Of a stretch of DNA of 64,000 bases, positions 28,498 through 41,950 are shown piece after piece (position 1 is the stretch's first letter; every line of letters starts with the position of its first letter). The translations under genes and the position numbers were made by a program. Where the stretch lies: contig NZ_BOMZ01000085.1 of NCBI RefSeq assembly GCF_016862455.1, forward strand, positions 1 through 64,000, written 5' to 3'. The notes beneath the pieces were generated by a model. The model was given only the letters and a program-made list of their open reading frames with translations, ran no database searches and was not told the origin of the DNA. The DNA is from Actinoplanes utahensis. Its GTDB lineage: Bacteria; Actinomycetota; Actinomycetes; Mycobacteriales; Micromonosporaceae.

Positions 28498-29313
28498 TCA
28501 GGCCAGCAGGTCGCCGTCGACGGTGGTGACCGCGTGACCGGACAGGTGGGTGCGATCGCCGTGCAGGGCGACCCGGACCAGGCCGCCCCGCGGGGACGCC
28601 TGACGACCGGTCAGCTCGGTACGGCCCAGCCGCTCGGCCCAGAACGGCGCCAGCGCGGTGTGGGCGCTGCCGGTGACCGAATCCTCGTCCACCCCCACGG
28701 CCGGCCCGAAGAAGCGGGAGACGAAGTCGTAGCCGGATGCCGGGGCCTCCGCGGCCGCCGTCACGATGACCCCGCGCCGGGTCAGGCCGGCCACCGCCCG
28801 CAGATCCGGGACGACACCGCGGACGGTCTTCTCGTCGGCCACCTCGACCAGGAGGTCGTCGGTGTTCGGCCCGGTGTGGTGGACGGACACGATCGCGACG
28901 CCCAGGGCCGCCGTCAGAGCGGGATCGGTGGCGCGCGGGCTCAGCGGGGCGGTGGGGAAATCGAGGGTGATCAGGCCGTCCGTACCGGCGGAGGCGGTCA
29001 GGACGCCGCTGCGGGTCCGGAAGGCCACCGTGTCGTCCAGGAGGCCGGACGTGCGCAGGACGTGGGCGGTCGCCAGGGTGGCGTGGCCGCACAGGTCCAC
29101 CTCGACCGTCGGGGTGAACCAGCGCAGCGCCCAGTCCGCGCCGGCGCCGGCGGGGAGCCGGTGCGCGAAGGCGGTCTCGGGATGGTTGACCTCACGGGCC
29201 ACCCCGAGCATCCACTCGTCGCCGGGGAACGCGTTCCCGTCGAGGAGCAGAACGCCGGCGGGGGCGCCGCTGAACGGCCGATCGGTGAAGGCGTCTACGA
29301 CTCTGATCCGCAT
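28498..29313 (-). CDS. PhzF-family isomerase/epimerase-like protein
   Basis: Protein of 271 residues with the duplicated diaminopimelate-epimerase-like fold. The start [28 protein letters not shown] (family Glu), [16 protein letters not shown] and [12 protein letters not shown] are the PhzF signatures. The founding member isomerises DHHA in phenazine synthesis, but most relatives have unknown substrates and no phenazine genes are here. Monocistronic or cotranscribed with the downstream-lying adjacent genes is not resolved. Confidence 0.88.
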   Translation of the reverse strand: MRIRVVDAFTDRPFSGAPAGVLLLDGNAFPGDEWMLGVAREVNHPETAFAHRLPAGAGADWALRWFTPTVEVDLCGHATLATAHVLRTSGLLDDTVAFRTRSGVLTASAGTDGLITLDFPTAPLSPRATDPALTAALGVAIVSVHHTGPNTDDLLVEVADEKTVRGVVPDLRAVAGLTRRGVIVTAAAEAPASGYDFVSRFFGPAVGVDEDSVTGSAHTALAPFWAERLGRTELTGRQASPRGGLVRVALHGDRTHLSGHAVTTVDGDLLA

Positions 29314-29331
29314 GCCACCGAGGTTAGGTCC

Positions 29332-29799
29332 TCAGCTCTCGGCGGGGCGGGGGCCGAAGATCTGCCGGCCGGGCAGACTGCCCGGGTCACGCGGCGGGCC
29401 CGCCTCGAGCCAGGAGAGGAACCCGGTCACCGTCGTCTCGGCCATCGCGATCTCGAGATCGACCGCACCGGTCCGGCAGCGCAGGACCACCCAGTGCCCG
29501 GGCATGGTGAGCCGCTCCGGCCCGGACGGGAGGCGGCGCTCCGCCACCGTGAGGGACCGTCGGTCGAGGATCCGCTTGGGGCGGATCGCCAGGCTGAACA
29601 TCTTGTGGAACCGGAGCTCGTCGCCGACGAACTGGCCGAGGCCGGGCGACCAGCCACGGCCGGGCACGATCGTGTTGATGCGCACCTGGAGGCGAATGGT
29701 TCCGCCGCCGGCCATCAGCAGGCGGCGGCGGAAGAAGATCGCGAAGAGGAGCGCGATCAGCGCGACGACGCAGATTCCGGCGATTTCCAGAACCCGCAT
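29332..29799 (-). CDS. DUF2550 membrane-anchored protein
   Basis: Protein of 155 residues with one N-terminal membrane helix (~5-24) followed by RRRLLMAGGGTIRL and a soluble beta-rich domain. It lies directly after atpC, as Rv1312 does in M. tuberculosis, which fixes the family. Function unknown. It is separated from atpC by 8 bases and surely cotranscribed. Confidence 0.85.
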   Translation of the reverse strand: MRVLEIAGICVVALIALLFAIFFRRRLLMAGGGTIRLQVRINTIVPGRGWSPGLGQFVGDELRFHKMFSLAIRPKRILDRRSLTVAERRLPSGPERLTMPGHWVVLRCRTGAVDLEIAMAETTVTGFLSWLEAGPPRDPGSLPGRQIFGPRPAES

Positions 29800-29807
29800 C
29801 GCCGGTG

Positions 29808-30089
29808 TCAGTGGGACTCGGGCGTGGCGGGCGTCGCGCTCTCGGCGAGAACCGTGACCCCGTTGGCGTCGATCGACAGGAAGCCGCCGGCCACGTCATA
29901 GGTCAGCTGCTCACCCCCGGCGAGCTTGACGCGGACCTGGGACGGCTCCTTGAGCAGGCCGAGCAGCGGCGAGTGACCCGGCAGCACACCGATCTCACCC
30001 TCGGTGGTGCGCGCGACGAGCATCTCGGCCTCGCCGGCCCAGACCTTCTCCTCGACGGCGACGACCTCGACGTGCAGCTGGTTGGCCAC
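29808..30089 (-). CDS. atpC: F1F0-ATP synthase epsilon subunit
   Basis: Subunit of 93 residues forming the N-terminal beta sandwich of epsilon (MANQLHVEVVAVEEKVW, GEIGVLPGHSPLLG). As in other actinobacteria the C-terminal helical hairpin is almost absent. GTG start, preceded by AAAGGGAG. Unusually it is not adjacent to atpD: an LCP gene and a strong terminator lie between. Confidence 0.95.
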   Translation of the reverse strand: MANQLHVEVVAVEEKVWAGEAEMLVARTTEGEIGVLPGHSPLLGLLKEPSQVRVKLAGGEQLTYDVAGGFLSIDANGVTVLAESATPATPESH

Positions 30090-30168
30090 GCTGTCTCCCT
30101 TTGACGCTGCGAACCGAACGGGTGAAGTCTAATCGGCGGCGAACGCCGACGTGGTACGGGGTGGCGCC

Positions 30169-31296
30169 TCAGCTCTCCGTGGCCACGTAATCCGGATGGT
30201 CGAGCAGGAACGCCGCGACCCGGTCCTCGGCCACGGCCCGGAAGAACTCCCCGGCCGTCGGGTCGAGCTGCTCCCCGAGGTACCGGGATCCGTCGTAGAG
30301 CCCCCCGCCGGGCAGTTTGACCATCGTCATGTCGTCGGTGTCGATGCCCTTGAGCGCCACACCCCAGTCGATGATGCTGTTGCCACCGCCGTCGAAGGTG
30401 AGCGAGTCACCGGCCGCGTCGAGGACGCCGAGCAGTCTCCCCGGGTCGGAGACCACGTCCCGGCTCATCGCCTGCTTCGCCATCGCCTTGATGAACTGCT
30501 GCTGGTGGCGCTGGCGGTCGTAGTCGCCGTTGGGCAGCCCGTACCGCTGCCGCACGTAGTCCAGGGCCTCCCACGCCTGCAGGTGGTGGGTGCCCTTCTC
30601 GTAGACCTTCTGCGGCCCCGTGTACGGGTGGTCGCAGCCGCCGTCGACGCACTCCGGCCGTTTGGCCCGGCCTCTGCCGTCCGGCTGGAGATGCTCGGAC
30701 CGCACGGTCTGGTCGATCGTCATGGTGACGCCGCCCATCGCCTCGACGATGCTCTTGAAGCCGCCGAAGTTGATGATCGCCCCGGCGTCGAAGTCGTCGA
30801 TCCCGGTGAGGTCGCCGACCGTCTCGGCGAGCAACTGGAAACCCTGCTCGACGTCGTGGGTGCCGTCGCCGGTCGGGCTGCCGAACGACATCGCGGAGTT
30901 GATCTTCGCGGTGGCGCCGCCGAAATCGCTGCGGGCGAAGGGCGGGATCTTCACGTACAGATCCCGCGGGATCGAGAAGAGGAAGACCCGGTCCATCGTC
31001 GCGGGGACGTGCGCCACGATGATCGAGTCGGAGCGCGGGGCCTGCGAGTCGTCGCGCGGGTCGATGCCGGCCAGCAGGATGTTGAGCGGGCCGCGGATGT
31101 CGGCTCCCTCCCGGGTCGCCCCGGCGGCCGGATCACCGATCAGGCTGCCGCTGCCGGCCTCCACCGCACCCGTGTACCGCGCGATGACGGCCTGCCCGGT
31201 GACCAGCACGGCGCCGCTGCCGACCATGAGCACGCAGCCGAAGACGGCACTGAGCCGCGCCCACATCGGCGGGCGGCGCTTGACGGACCTGGCCAC
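30169..31296 (-). CDS. LytR-CpsA-Psr (LCP) family cell-wall ligase
   Basis: Membrane-anchored protein of 375 residues. One N-terminal helix (~12-34), then the LCP catalytic domain with LNILLAGIDPRDD, PRSDSIIVAHV, FSIPRDLYVKIP (conserved Arg/Asp), KINSAMSFG and YVRQRYGLPNGDYDRQRHQQQ. These enzymes transfer lipid-linked glycopolymers to peptidoglycan outside the membrane. It sits between atpD and atpC on the same strand; the atpD terminator precedes it, so it needs its own promoter, which may also serve atpC and the DUF2550 gene. Confidence 0.9.
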   Translation of the reverse strand: MARSVKRRPPMWARLSAVFGCVLMVGSGAVLVTGQAVIARYTGAVEAGSGSLIGDPAAGATREGADIRGPLNILLAGIDPRDDSQAPRSDSIIVAHVPATMDRVFLFSIPRDLYVKIPPFARSDFGGATAKINSAMSFGSPTGDGTHDVEQGFQLLAETVGDLTGIDDFDAGAIINFGGFKSIVEAMGGVTMTIDQTVRSEHLQPDGRGRAKRPECVDGGCDHPYTGPQKVYEKGTHHLQAWEALDYVRQRYGLPNGDYDRQRHQQQFIKAMAKQAMSRDVVSDPGRLLGVLDAAGDSLTFDGGGNSIIDWGVALKGIDTDDMTMVKLPGGGLYDGSRYLGEQLDPTAGEFFRAVAEDRVAAFLLDHPDYVATES

Positions 31297-31380
31297 TGGA
31301 TCCCCACTACCGGTTCAGTTCGCGACTAATGAGTGACAAATCATACCCAAACGGAACCGTGCCATGTCGTCCGGAAAGCA

Positions 31381-31415
31381 CGAGAGCCGCGCCGGTAAAA
31401 CCGGCGCGGCTCTCG
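31381..31415 (-). terminator. Strong terminator after atpD
   Basis: CGAGAGCCGCGCCGGT pairs perfectly over 16 bp with its complement around a 3-base loop, 18 bases past the atpD stop. It ends the main atp operon before the LCP gene. Confidence 0.88.
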
Positions 31416-31433
31416 TGGAGTTACTGGCTGGAA

Positions 31434-33811
<2,378 letters not shown>

Positions 33812-33813
33812 GC

Positions 33814-35382
<1,569 letters not shown>

Positions 35383-35459
35383 CCTCTGCCTTCTCTGTCT
35401 AGCTCGGGACGTCACCGCCGCCGAGGGGGCTTCTCGATAGAAGAATCGAGGGGAAAGGA

Positions 35460-36281
35460 CTATTTAGCGAACGCCTGCTTGGCCTGGTTCAGCTTGCGCA
35501 GGACCGTGCCGTCGTAGAGGTCGGAGCCGACCCGGACGCTGACGCCGCCGAGAACCGACGGGTCGACGTCCACCTTCAGCGAGACCTCGCGGCCGTAGAG
35601 GGCGGACAACTTCGCAGCCAGGGACTGCTCGTCGGCGTCGGTGAGCGGCTTGGCGACCGTCACGTAAGCGACCTCGCGGTCCCGCTTGGCGGCGGTCGCC
35701 TCGACCAGCCGGGTCAGCGAGGCCTCGAAGCCCCGGCCACCGAAGCCGGTCAGCGCCACCTCGACCAGCCGGCCGGTGGCCACGTGCACCTTGCCCTTGA
35801 GCAGGTCCTGCACCAGCTTAACGCGGAGCTCGACCGGAGCACTGACGTCACCGAGCGTGACGGCCAGCTTGGAGTCGCCGCCGACGATCTGGCCGAACCG
35901 GAACAGCTCGTCCTCGACGTCGGCCAGCTTGTCCTCGCGCTCGGCGGAGGTCAGCAGGGCTTCGACACCCAGCCGCTCGGCCGCGTCCAGCAGCTCGGAC
36001 GGGCGGGAGAACCGCCCGGCGGCCAGGGCCGCCACCGTGTTCACGGTGATTTCCGAGACCTTGCCGGCGAGCAGCGACTTCAGCAGCCCGGCACGGTCGG
36101 AACCGGGCCGGGACGGATCGGTCAGAGCGCGGCGCAGCCGGGGCTGGGCCCGCAGCAGCCCGGCCACCGACAGGATCTCGTCGGCGACCGTGGCCAGCTG
36201 CGGGGCCGTGGCCGCCACGGTGTTGGCGGCGAGCTGTTCCAACGCCTCGCCGTAGGCCTCGCGGCTTACGCTCGACGTCAT
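35460..36281 (-). CDS. atpH: F1F0-ATP synthase delta subunit
   Basis: Stator subunit of 273 residues, longer than the ~180 of E. coli as usual for actinobacteria. The N-terminal helical bundle ([12 protein letters not shown]) and the C-terminal [20 protein letters not shown] are typical. Its ATG overlaps the atpF stop by one base. A small CTCGAT/ATCGAG hairpin at about 35433-35450 lies in the 77-bp gap before atpA. Confidence 0.96.
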   Translation of the reverse strand: MTSSVSREAYGEALEQLAANTVAATAPQLATVADEILSVAGLLRAQPRLRRALTDPSRPGSDRAGLLKSLLAGKVSEITVNTVAALAAGRFSRPSELLDAAERLGVEALLTSAEREDKLADVEDELFRFGQIVGGDSKLAVTLGDVSAPVELRVKLVQDLLKGKVHVATGRLVEVALTGFGGRGFEASLTRLVEATAAKRDREVAYVTVAKPLTDADEQSLAAKLSALYGREVSLKVDVDPSVLGGVSVRVGSDLYDGTVLRKLNQAKQAFAK

Positions 36282-36823
36282 CAGCGCCGCCCGGCGGTGT
36301 CGAGGTCCGCGATGAAGCGCTCGACGGTGCCACGGGTACGGGCCTCGTCAGCGAGAGCCTCGCCGACGATCTTGCTGGCCAGGTCGACCGCGAGCGTGCC
36401 GACCTCGGACCGGAGCTCCCGGACGATGGACTCCCGCTGGGCGGCGAGCTGCTCGTTGCCGGCCGCGATGATGCGGTCCGACTCCTCGCGGGCCTTCGCC
36501 AGCACGTCCTGCCGGATGCCCTCGGCGTCGGCCCGGGCCTCGTCGCGGATGCGAGCGGCTTCGGTCCGCGCCTCGGCGAGCTGCGTACGGTACTGCTCGA
36601 GCAGCTCGTTCGCCTCGGCCTGAGCGGCCTCGGCGCGCTTGATGCCGCCCTCGATCGCGTCCACCCGCGCCGCGAACGTCTTCTCCATCATCGGGAAGAC
36701 GAACTTCATCAACACGAAGCAGAGCACCGCAAACGCAACCGTGCCAACGACGATCTCCTGCCAGACAGGAACGATCGGGTTGTGCTCGGGAGCACCTTCT
36801 GCAGCGAGATAGAAATCGATCAC
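36281..36823 (-). CDS. atpF: F1F0-ATP synthase b subunit
   Basis: Peripheral stalk subunit of 180 residues: an N-terminal membrane helix (~26-45, VGTVAFAVLCFVLMKFVF) and a long Ala/Glu/Arg coiled coil. Not fused to delta, unlike the mycobacterial b-delta protein. Confidence 0.96.
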   Translation of the reverse strand: MIDFYLAAEGAPEHNPIVPVWQEIVVGTVAFAVLCFVLMKFVFPMMEKTFAARVDAIEGGIKRAEAAQAEANELLEQYRTQLAEARTEAARIRDEARADAEGIRQDVLAKAREESDRIIAAGNEQLAAQRESIVRELRSEVGTLAVDLASKIVGEALADEARTRGTVERFIADLDTAGRR

Positions 36824-36849
36824 AGGAACCTCCTAGTCGAGGTTGAAGA

Positions 36850-37137
<288 letters not shown>

Positions 37138-37159
37138 TTACTCGGAGATCAGGTACTGC

Positions 37160-37945
37160 TCAGTGCTCGTCGGCGAGCGAACCCTGGACATAGCTCGCGG
37201 TCAGCACCGTGAAGACGTAGGCCTGCAGGCAGATCACCATGAACTCGAGGAAGGTGATCGCGATGGTGAGCACCCAGGAGAGCACCGAGATCGGCGCCAG
37301 CAGCACGTTCGCGTTGATCATCGCGAAGCCGCCGAGGGTGAACACGAGCAGCAGCATGTGGCCCGCGAACATGTTGGCGAAGAGACGAACGGCCAGCGAG
37401 AACGGCCGGACGAGGAAGTTCGAGAAGATCTCGATCGGGATGAGCAGCGGAAGGATACCGGCCGGCGCGTTCGGCATGACGGCGTGCTTGAAGTACGCGA
37501 TGCCGTGCTTCTTGATGCCGACCCAGATGAACATCACGTAGCTGATCACCGCGAGCACCGCCGGGAAGGCGATGTGCGACATCGGCGAGATCTGGATGAG
37601 CGGCACGATGCCGAAGAAGTTGTTCACCAGGATGAACAGGAACAGCGACGTCAGGTACGGCGCGAAGCGCACGCCCTGCGGGCCGATCATGTCAACCGCG
37701 ATGTTGTTGCGCACGAAGCCGTAGAGGCTCTCGGCGATCCACTGCTTCTTGGTCGGGACCAGCTGCGGCTTCCGGTAGGACACCAGGAAGAAGATGATGA
37801 TCGCCGCGACCGCCACCCAGACCAGCACAGTGATCTTGGTGAACCAGTAGCTGTCGTGAGCGCCCCACGGCAGGATGCTGGGCAGGTAGAAATCCTCGAC
37901 GCTGGGCGGGAACGCCGCCGCGAGGACCGTCGACTGACCGATCAC
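37160..37945 (-). CDS. atpB: F1F0-ATP synthase a subunit
   Basis: Proton-channel subunit of 261 residues with about five to six membrane helices. The critical Arg is in NFLVRPFSLAVRLFANMFAG, and the C-terminal helix carries EFMVICLQAYVFTVL. Start is GTG or ATG at the family N-terminus. Confidence 0.97.
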   Translation of the reverse strand: MIGQSTVLAAAFPPSVEDFYLPSILPWGAHDSYWFTKITVLVWVAVAAIIIFFLVSYRKPQLVPTKKQWIAESLYGFVRNNIAVDMIGPQGVRFAPYLTSLFLFILVNNFFGIVPLIQISPMSHIAFPAVLAVISYVMFIWVGIKKHGIAYFKHAVMPNAPAGILPLLIPIEIFSNFLVRPFSLAVRLFANMFAGHMLLLVFTLGGFAMINANVLLAPISVLSWVLTIAITFLEFMVICLQAYVFTVLTASYVQGSLADEH

Positions 37946-37959
37946 CTTGGCCCTTCCTG

Positions 37960-38196
37960 TCAGGCGCCGGACCGGCGCACGATGATGTAGACAGCACCGG
38001 CAACCCCGAGGACAGCGCCGAGGCCGGCGAAGATTCCCGTGGTTCCGACGAAGTAGTCGATCAGCCAGCCGATTCCACCCCAGGCGAGAATGCCCGCGAT
38101 GAGATACGACAGTGCGGTCATCCCCGCGCCCGTGTCGGGCGGCCGGTTTTGATTGTCGTCACCGCGAGATTCGTGGGGAGGTTTCTGGCCGGTCAT
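37960..38196 (-). CDS. AtpZ/AtpI-like ATP synthase accessory membrane protein
   Basis: Protein of 78 residues: a hydrophilic N-terminus (MTGQKPPHESRGDDNQNRPP) and two membrane helices (~27-45 and ~50-72) with GGIGWLIDYFVGT, the AtpZ/DUF-type signature. It sits 14 bases before atpB. ATG 38196 is chosen because the open frame upstream has no conserved sequence. Likely assists assembly or Mg2+ supply. Confidence 0.8.
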   Translation of the reverse strand: MTGQKPPHESRGDDNQNRPPDTGAGMTALSYLIAGILAWGGIGWLIDYFVGTTGIFAGLGAVLGVAGAVYIIVRRSGA

Positions 38197-38406
38197 GACG
38201 GCCCGAACGATATCAGCAGGAAACACGAAGCTAAGCGGGACCCCCCGCACAACCGTAGTTGTCCAGGCGTCAGGGGTCTCGCAACTGACTGGACACGGTA
38301 CTCCTGTCGCGCCAAATCGGAACACGGCACGAGCGAACAGGTCACCGGATAGTGGCGGCTTGCCCGGTTCTCACTTCGCTGACCAGGTGTTTTGAGGTGT
38401 CCTGGA

Positions 38407-38808
38407 TCACTTCCGCATGGTCCGGCGGTGCACCCACCAGGCCTGCACACCGGTCCAGACCACGACGCCGGCCACGACCCCATAGCCCAGCGGCTTCTTG
38501 CCGGCCCAGTCGCTGGACACCCCGAAGACCAGAATGATCCCGAACAAGGTGTATTTCACCACATAAGTGAGCAGCCCGAGGGGCATCAGCAGACTCGGCC
38601 GCACCGTGTCGGCCCAGGCGATCACCACTGTCGACAAGGTGTAACTGGCGGTGACGATCAGGACCCCGACCGCCGCGCCCACGGCCGCGTCCGGCCCACC
38701 GGCCAGGAAACCGGCCGACGCCGCGCAGAGCAGCAGCGCGGTGGAGACCGCGGTGAGGAGCGGCAGGTGCTCGATCCGCCAGCGCGGATCGGCGGGCGCC
38801 TCGCTCAC
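38407..38808 (-). CDS. AtpI-like membrane protein
   Basis: Protein of 133 residues with four membrane helices (~20-40, ~45-65, ~70-95, ~105-125) and a basic tail. This matches the ATP synthase I family found ahead of atpB in actinobacteria. GTG 38808 has GAGGGGG at 7-8 bases. The gap to the AtpZ-like gene (38197-38406) contains no other gene; it may hold the atp operon promoter. Confidence 0.72.
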   Translation of the reverse strand: MSEAPADPRWRIEHLPLLTAVSTALLLCAASAGFLAGGPDAAVGAAVGVLIVTASYTLSTVVIAWADTVRPSLLMPLGLLTYVVKYTLFGIILVFGVSSDWAGKKPLGYGVVAGVVVWTGVQAWWVHRRTMRK

Positions 38809-38963
38809 CACAGAACCCCCTCGACGTCGCGCCACCACATGCGCGACGGCGCGTCACGTTATCACCACGCCCGGATCACGCCGGAATCGCGTCCACGTCC
38901 GGTTATGGAGCGTTAAGGCGGCGTACCCGGAAAACTATCCGGGAATTCGATATCGGGCCCGAT

Positions 38964-40274
38964 TCACCGCCGCGCCGCCGAATCGGCGAGCAATTCCGTC
39001 TCCAGCGGATAGGGCGGGAAGGCTCCCACGATCCCGGACACCTCGGCCGCCGCCTCCCGGAGCACCGCCTGCCCGGCCGGAGTGCCGGCGCCGTCCCGGA
39101 CCACCCGGCCGATCAGCTGGGCGATCTGCCGCATCTCCCCCTCACGCATGCCCTGGGAGGTGACGCTCGGCGTGCCGATCCGGACACCGGAGGCCACGGC
39201 CGGGCGCTCCGGGTCGTACGGCACCGGGTTCTTGTTGAGCGCGATGCCCGCCGACGCGCACCGCGCCTCGGCCTCCCGCCCGGTGACACCCAGATCGCGC
39301 AGGTCGATCACCGCGAGATGGGTGTCGGTGCCGCCGGTCACCGGGCGCATCCCCTCGGCCGTCAGCCCCTCGGTCAGGACCCGCGCGTTGCGGACCGTCT
39401 GATTGGCGTACCCCCGGAACTCCGGGGTGCCGGCCTCCCGGAAGGCGACCGCCTTCGCCGCCACCGCATGCATCATCGGCCCGCCCTGGGCGAACGGGAA
39501 GACCGCCTTGTCGATGCGCCGGGCCAGCTCGCCCCGGCAGATGATCATGCCGCCGCGCGGTCCGCGCAGCGCCTTGTGGGTGGTCGCGGTGATCACGTCG
39601 GCGTGCGGCACCGGAGACGGCACCGCCCGGCCCGCCACCAGACCGATGAAGTGCGCGGCGTCGACCAGCAGGTACGCGCCCACCTCGTCGGCGATCTCCC
39701 GGAACCGGGCGAAGTCGATCAGCCGCGGGTACGACGTCGCCCCACAGATGATCATCTTGGGCCGGTGCGCGAGCGCGAGATCCCGTACCTCGTCGTAGTC
39801 GATCTCCTCGGTCGAGGGCTCCAACCGGTACGCGATCGGATGGAACCACTTCCCGGAGAAGTTCGCCTTGCTGCCGTGGGTGAGATGACCGCCGTGCGGC
39901 AACCCCATCGCCAGCACCACGTCACCCGGCTCGGCCAGCGCCGCGTACGCCGCCAGGTTCGCCGACGCCCCGGAATGCGGCTGCACGTTGACGTGCTCCG
40001 CGGCGAACAGATCCTTGGCCCGCTCCACCGCCAGCTGCTCGGCCCGGTCCACCAGAGCGCAGCCGCCGTAGTAGCGCTGCCCCGGATAGCCCTCGGCGTA
40101 CTTGTTCGCCAGCGTCGAACCGAGCGCCGCCAGCACCGCCGGCGACGTGAAACTCTCGCTCGCGATCAGCTGCAGGGTGTCCCGCTGGCGGCCCACCTCA
40201 TCGACGAGAACTGCGGCGATCTCCGGATCCTCGCGCTCCAGCGCCGCGAAGTCCGGCCCCCAGAAGGTGCCCAC
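38964..40274 (-). CDS. glyA: Serine hydroxymethyltransferase
   Basis: PLP enzyme of 436 residues interconverting serine and glycine with tetrahydrofolate. YAEGYPGQRYYGG, the PLP-Lys in TATTHKALRGPRGG and DAAHFIGLVAG are present. It lies upstream of the atp genes on the same strand, an arrangement shared with Bacillus subtilis. Divergent from the epimerase-like gene by 83 bases. Confidence 0.96.
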   Translation of the reverse strand: MGTFWGPDFAALEREDPEIAAVLVDEVGRQRDTLQLIASESFTSPAVLAALGSTLANKYAEGYPGQRYYGGCALVDRAEQLAVERAKDLFAAEHVNVQPHSGASANLAAYAALAEPGDVVLAMGLPHGGHLTHGSKANFSGKWFHPIAYRLEPSTEEIDYDEVRDLALAHRPKMIICGATSYPRLIDFARFREIADEVGAYLLVDAAHFIGLVAGRAVPSPVPHADVITATTHKALRGPRGGMIICRGELARRIDKAVFPFAQGGPMMHAVAAKAVAFREAGTPEFRGYANQTVRNARVLTEGLTAEGMRPVTGGTDTHLAVIDLRDLGVTGREAEARCASAGIALNKNPVPYDPERPAVASGVRIGTPSVTSQGMREGEMRQIAQLIGRVVRDGAGTPAGQAVLREAAAEVSGIVGAFPPYPLETELLADSAARR

Positions 40275-40357
40275 CCTGGCCTCCCGAAACTCGAGGAGCC
40301 TTCCGGTTTACGAGCATATGGCTTCGGAGGGTCGGTTCGTGGGCACACTCTGCTGTT

Positions 40358-41812
40358 ATGCGCTGTCTCGTCACCGGCGCCACCGGATACATCGGTGGCC
40401 GCCTCGCCCCGCGACTGCTCGATTCCGGCCATCAGGTGCGATGTCTGGCCCGCAGCCCGGGGCGGCTCCGCGACGTCCCCTGGGCCGGGCGCGCCGAGAT
40501 CATGCAGGGCGATCTGGCCGACCCGGCGACGCTGCCGGCCGCATTCGAGGGCGTCGACGTCGCCTACTTCCTCATGCACTCGCTCGGCCGCCCGGACTTC
40601 GAACGTCTCGACCGGGAGGCCGCCCGGAACTTCGCGGCGGCGGCGCGCGCGGCGGGCGTACGCCGCATCATCTATCTCGGCGGCCCGGAGCCGCCCGCCC
40701 ACGAGCGGCCCTCCGCCCACCTGCGCTCCCGGGCCGAGGTGGCCCGGATCCTGCTGGACAGCGGAGTTCCCACGGCGGTCCTGCGCGCCCCGGTGATCAT
40801 CGGTTCCGGTTCGGCGTCCTTCGAGATGCTGCGCTATCTCACCGAGCGCCTGCCGGCCATGATCACCCCGCGGTGGGTGCACAACCGGATCCAGCCCGTC
40901 GCGGTACGCGACGTCCTGCGCTACCTCATCGACGCCACGGCGCTCGCGCCCGAGATCAACCGCGGATTCGACATCGGCGGCGCGGACGTGCTCACCTACG
41001 CCGAGATGATGCAGCGCTACGCCCGGGTGGCAGGTCTGCCCCGGCGCGTCATCCTCCCCACCCGGGTCCTCAGCCCGTGGCTCTCCGCGCACTGGGTCGG
41101 CCTGATCACCCCGGTGCCCAACGCCATCGCCCGTCCCCTGGTCGCCAGCCTCGTCCACGAGGCGATCGCGCACGAGAACGACCTGGCCGAACTGCTCCCC
41201 GGCCCGCCGTCGCTCGGCTTCGACGAGTCGGTCCGGCTGGCCCTCGGCAGGATCCGCGACGCGGACGTGGAGACCCGCTGGTCCACCGCCTCCGGCCTGG
41301 ACACCGCGGCCGACCCGCTGCCCAGCGACCCGGAATGGTCCGGCGGCAGCCTCTACATCGACGAACGCTCCCGCCCGGTGCAGGCGAGCACCGAACAGTT
41401 GTGGCGAGTGATCGAAGGCATCGGCGGCGAGAACGGCTGGTACTCGTTCCCGCTCGCCTGGTCGGTCCGCGGCTGGCTGGACCGGCTGGCCGGCGGCGTC
41501 GGACTGCGGCGCGGCCGGCGTGACAAGCACCGCCTGCGCGTCGGCGAGGCCCTCGACTGGTGGCGGGTCGAGGAGATCGAACCCGGCTCGCTGCTGCGGC
41601 TGCGCGCCGAGATGCGGGTGCCGGGCCGGGCCTGGCTGGAGATGCGCGCGGTGCCGGCGCCGGACGGCGGCAGCGTCTACCACCAGCGGGCGGTGTTCCT
41701 GCCCCGCGGCCTGGCCGGGCACCTCTACTGGGCGTCGGTACTGCCCTTCCACGGCATCGTCTTCAACGGCATGGCCCGCAACATCACCCGAACCGCCGCC
41801 TCCGGCCCATGA
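40358..41812 (+). CDS. NAD(P)-binding SDR-like protein fused to DUF2867 domain
   Basis: Protein of 484 residues. Residues 1-290 form an atypical short-chain dehydrogenase fold with GATGYIGGRL at 7-16; residues ~315-480 are a DUF2867 domain (EQLWRVIEGIGGENGWYSFPLAWSVRG read across its start). This two-domain architecture is common in actinobacteria as an uncharacterised oxidoreductase. Function unknown. Repeat copy C starts 15 bases after its stop. Confidence 0.82.
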   Translation: MRCLVTGATGYIGGRLAPRLLDSGHQVRCLARSPGRLRDVPWAGRAEIMQGDLADPATLPAAFEGVDVAYFLMHSLGRPDFERLDREAARNFAAAARAAGVRRIIYLGGPEPPAHERPSAHLRSRAEVARILLDSGVPTAVLRAPVIIGSGSASFEMLRYLTERLPAMITPRWVHNRIQPVAVRDVLRYLIDATALAPEINRGFDIGGADVLTYAEMMQRYARVAGLPRRVILPTRVLSPWLSAHWVGLITPVPNAIARPLVASLVHEAIAHENDLAELLPGPPSLGFDESVRLALGRIRDADVETRWSTASGLDTAADPLPSDPEWSGGSLYIDERSRPVQASTEQLWRVIEGIGGENGWYSFPLAWSVRGWLDRLAGGVGLRRGRRDKHRLRVGEALDWWRVEEIEPGSLLRLRAEMRVPGRAWLEMRAVPAPDGGSVYHQRAVFLPRGLAGHLYWASVLPFHGIVFNGMARNITRTAASGP

Positions 41813-41826
41813 ACACCACAACCATT

Positions 41827-41933
41827 TTCCGGTACGGGCCACGCAGCGTCCCGTGACTCGCGGCGGCTACGGCAGGCGTCCCCGCACGGTCTGCCGCCCG
41901 GTGCCGCTCATGCATGCCCGGTGCGGTCACCCC
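41827..41933 (+). repeat. Dispersed intergenic repeat, copy C
   Basis: Third copy of the ~107-bp element (GGTACGGGCCACGC, GTCCCGTGACTCG, GGCAGGCGTCCCC, CCGGTGCCGCTCATGCATG, GGTCACCCC). It lacks the CTGGTTGTCACGGC hairpin of copies A and B; a different hairpin-flanked minisatellite follows instead. Confidence 0.78.
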
Positions 41934-41950
41934 TCGCCACCCGCCCCCGC

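Noticed and set aside
27803-29092. Upstream extension of the murA frame across the adenosyltransferase gene
   Set aside because: Antisense to a conserved gene and to part of the PhzF gene; MurA begins at 27802.
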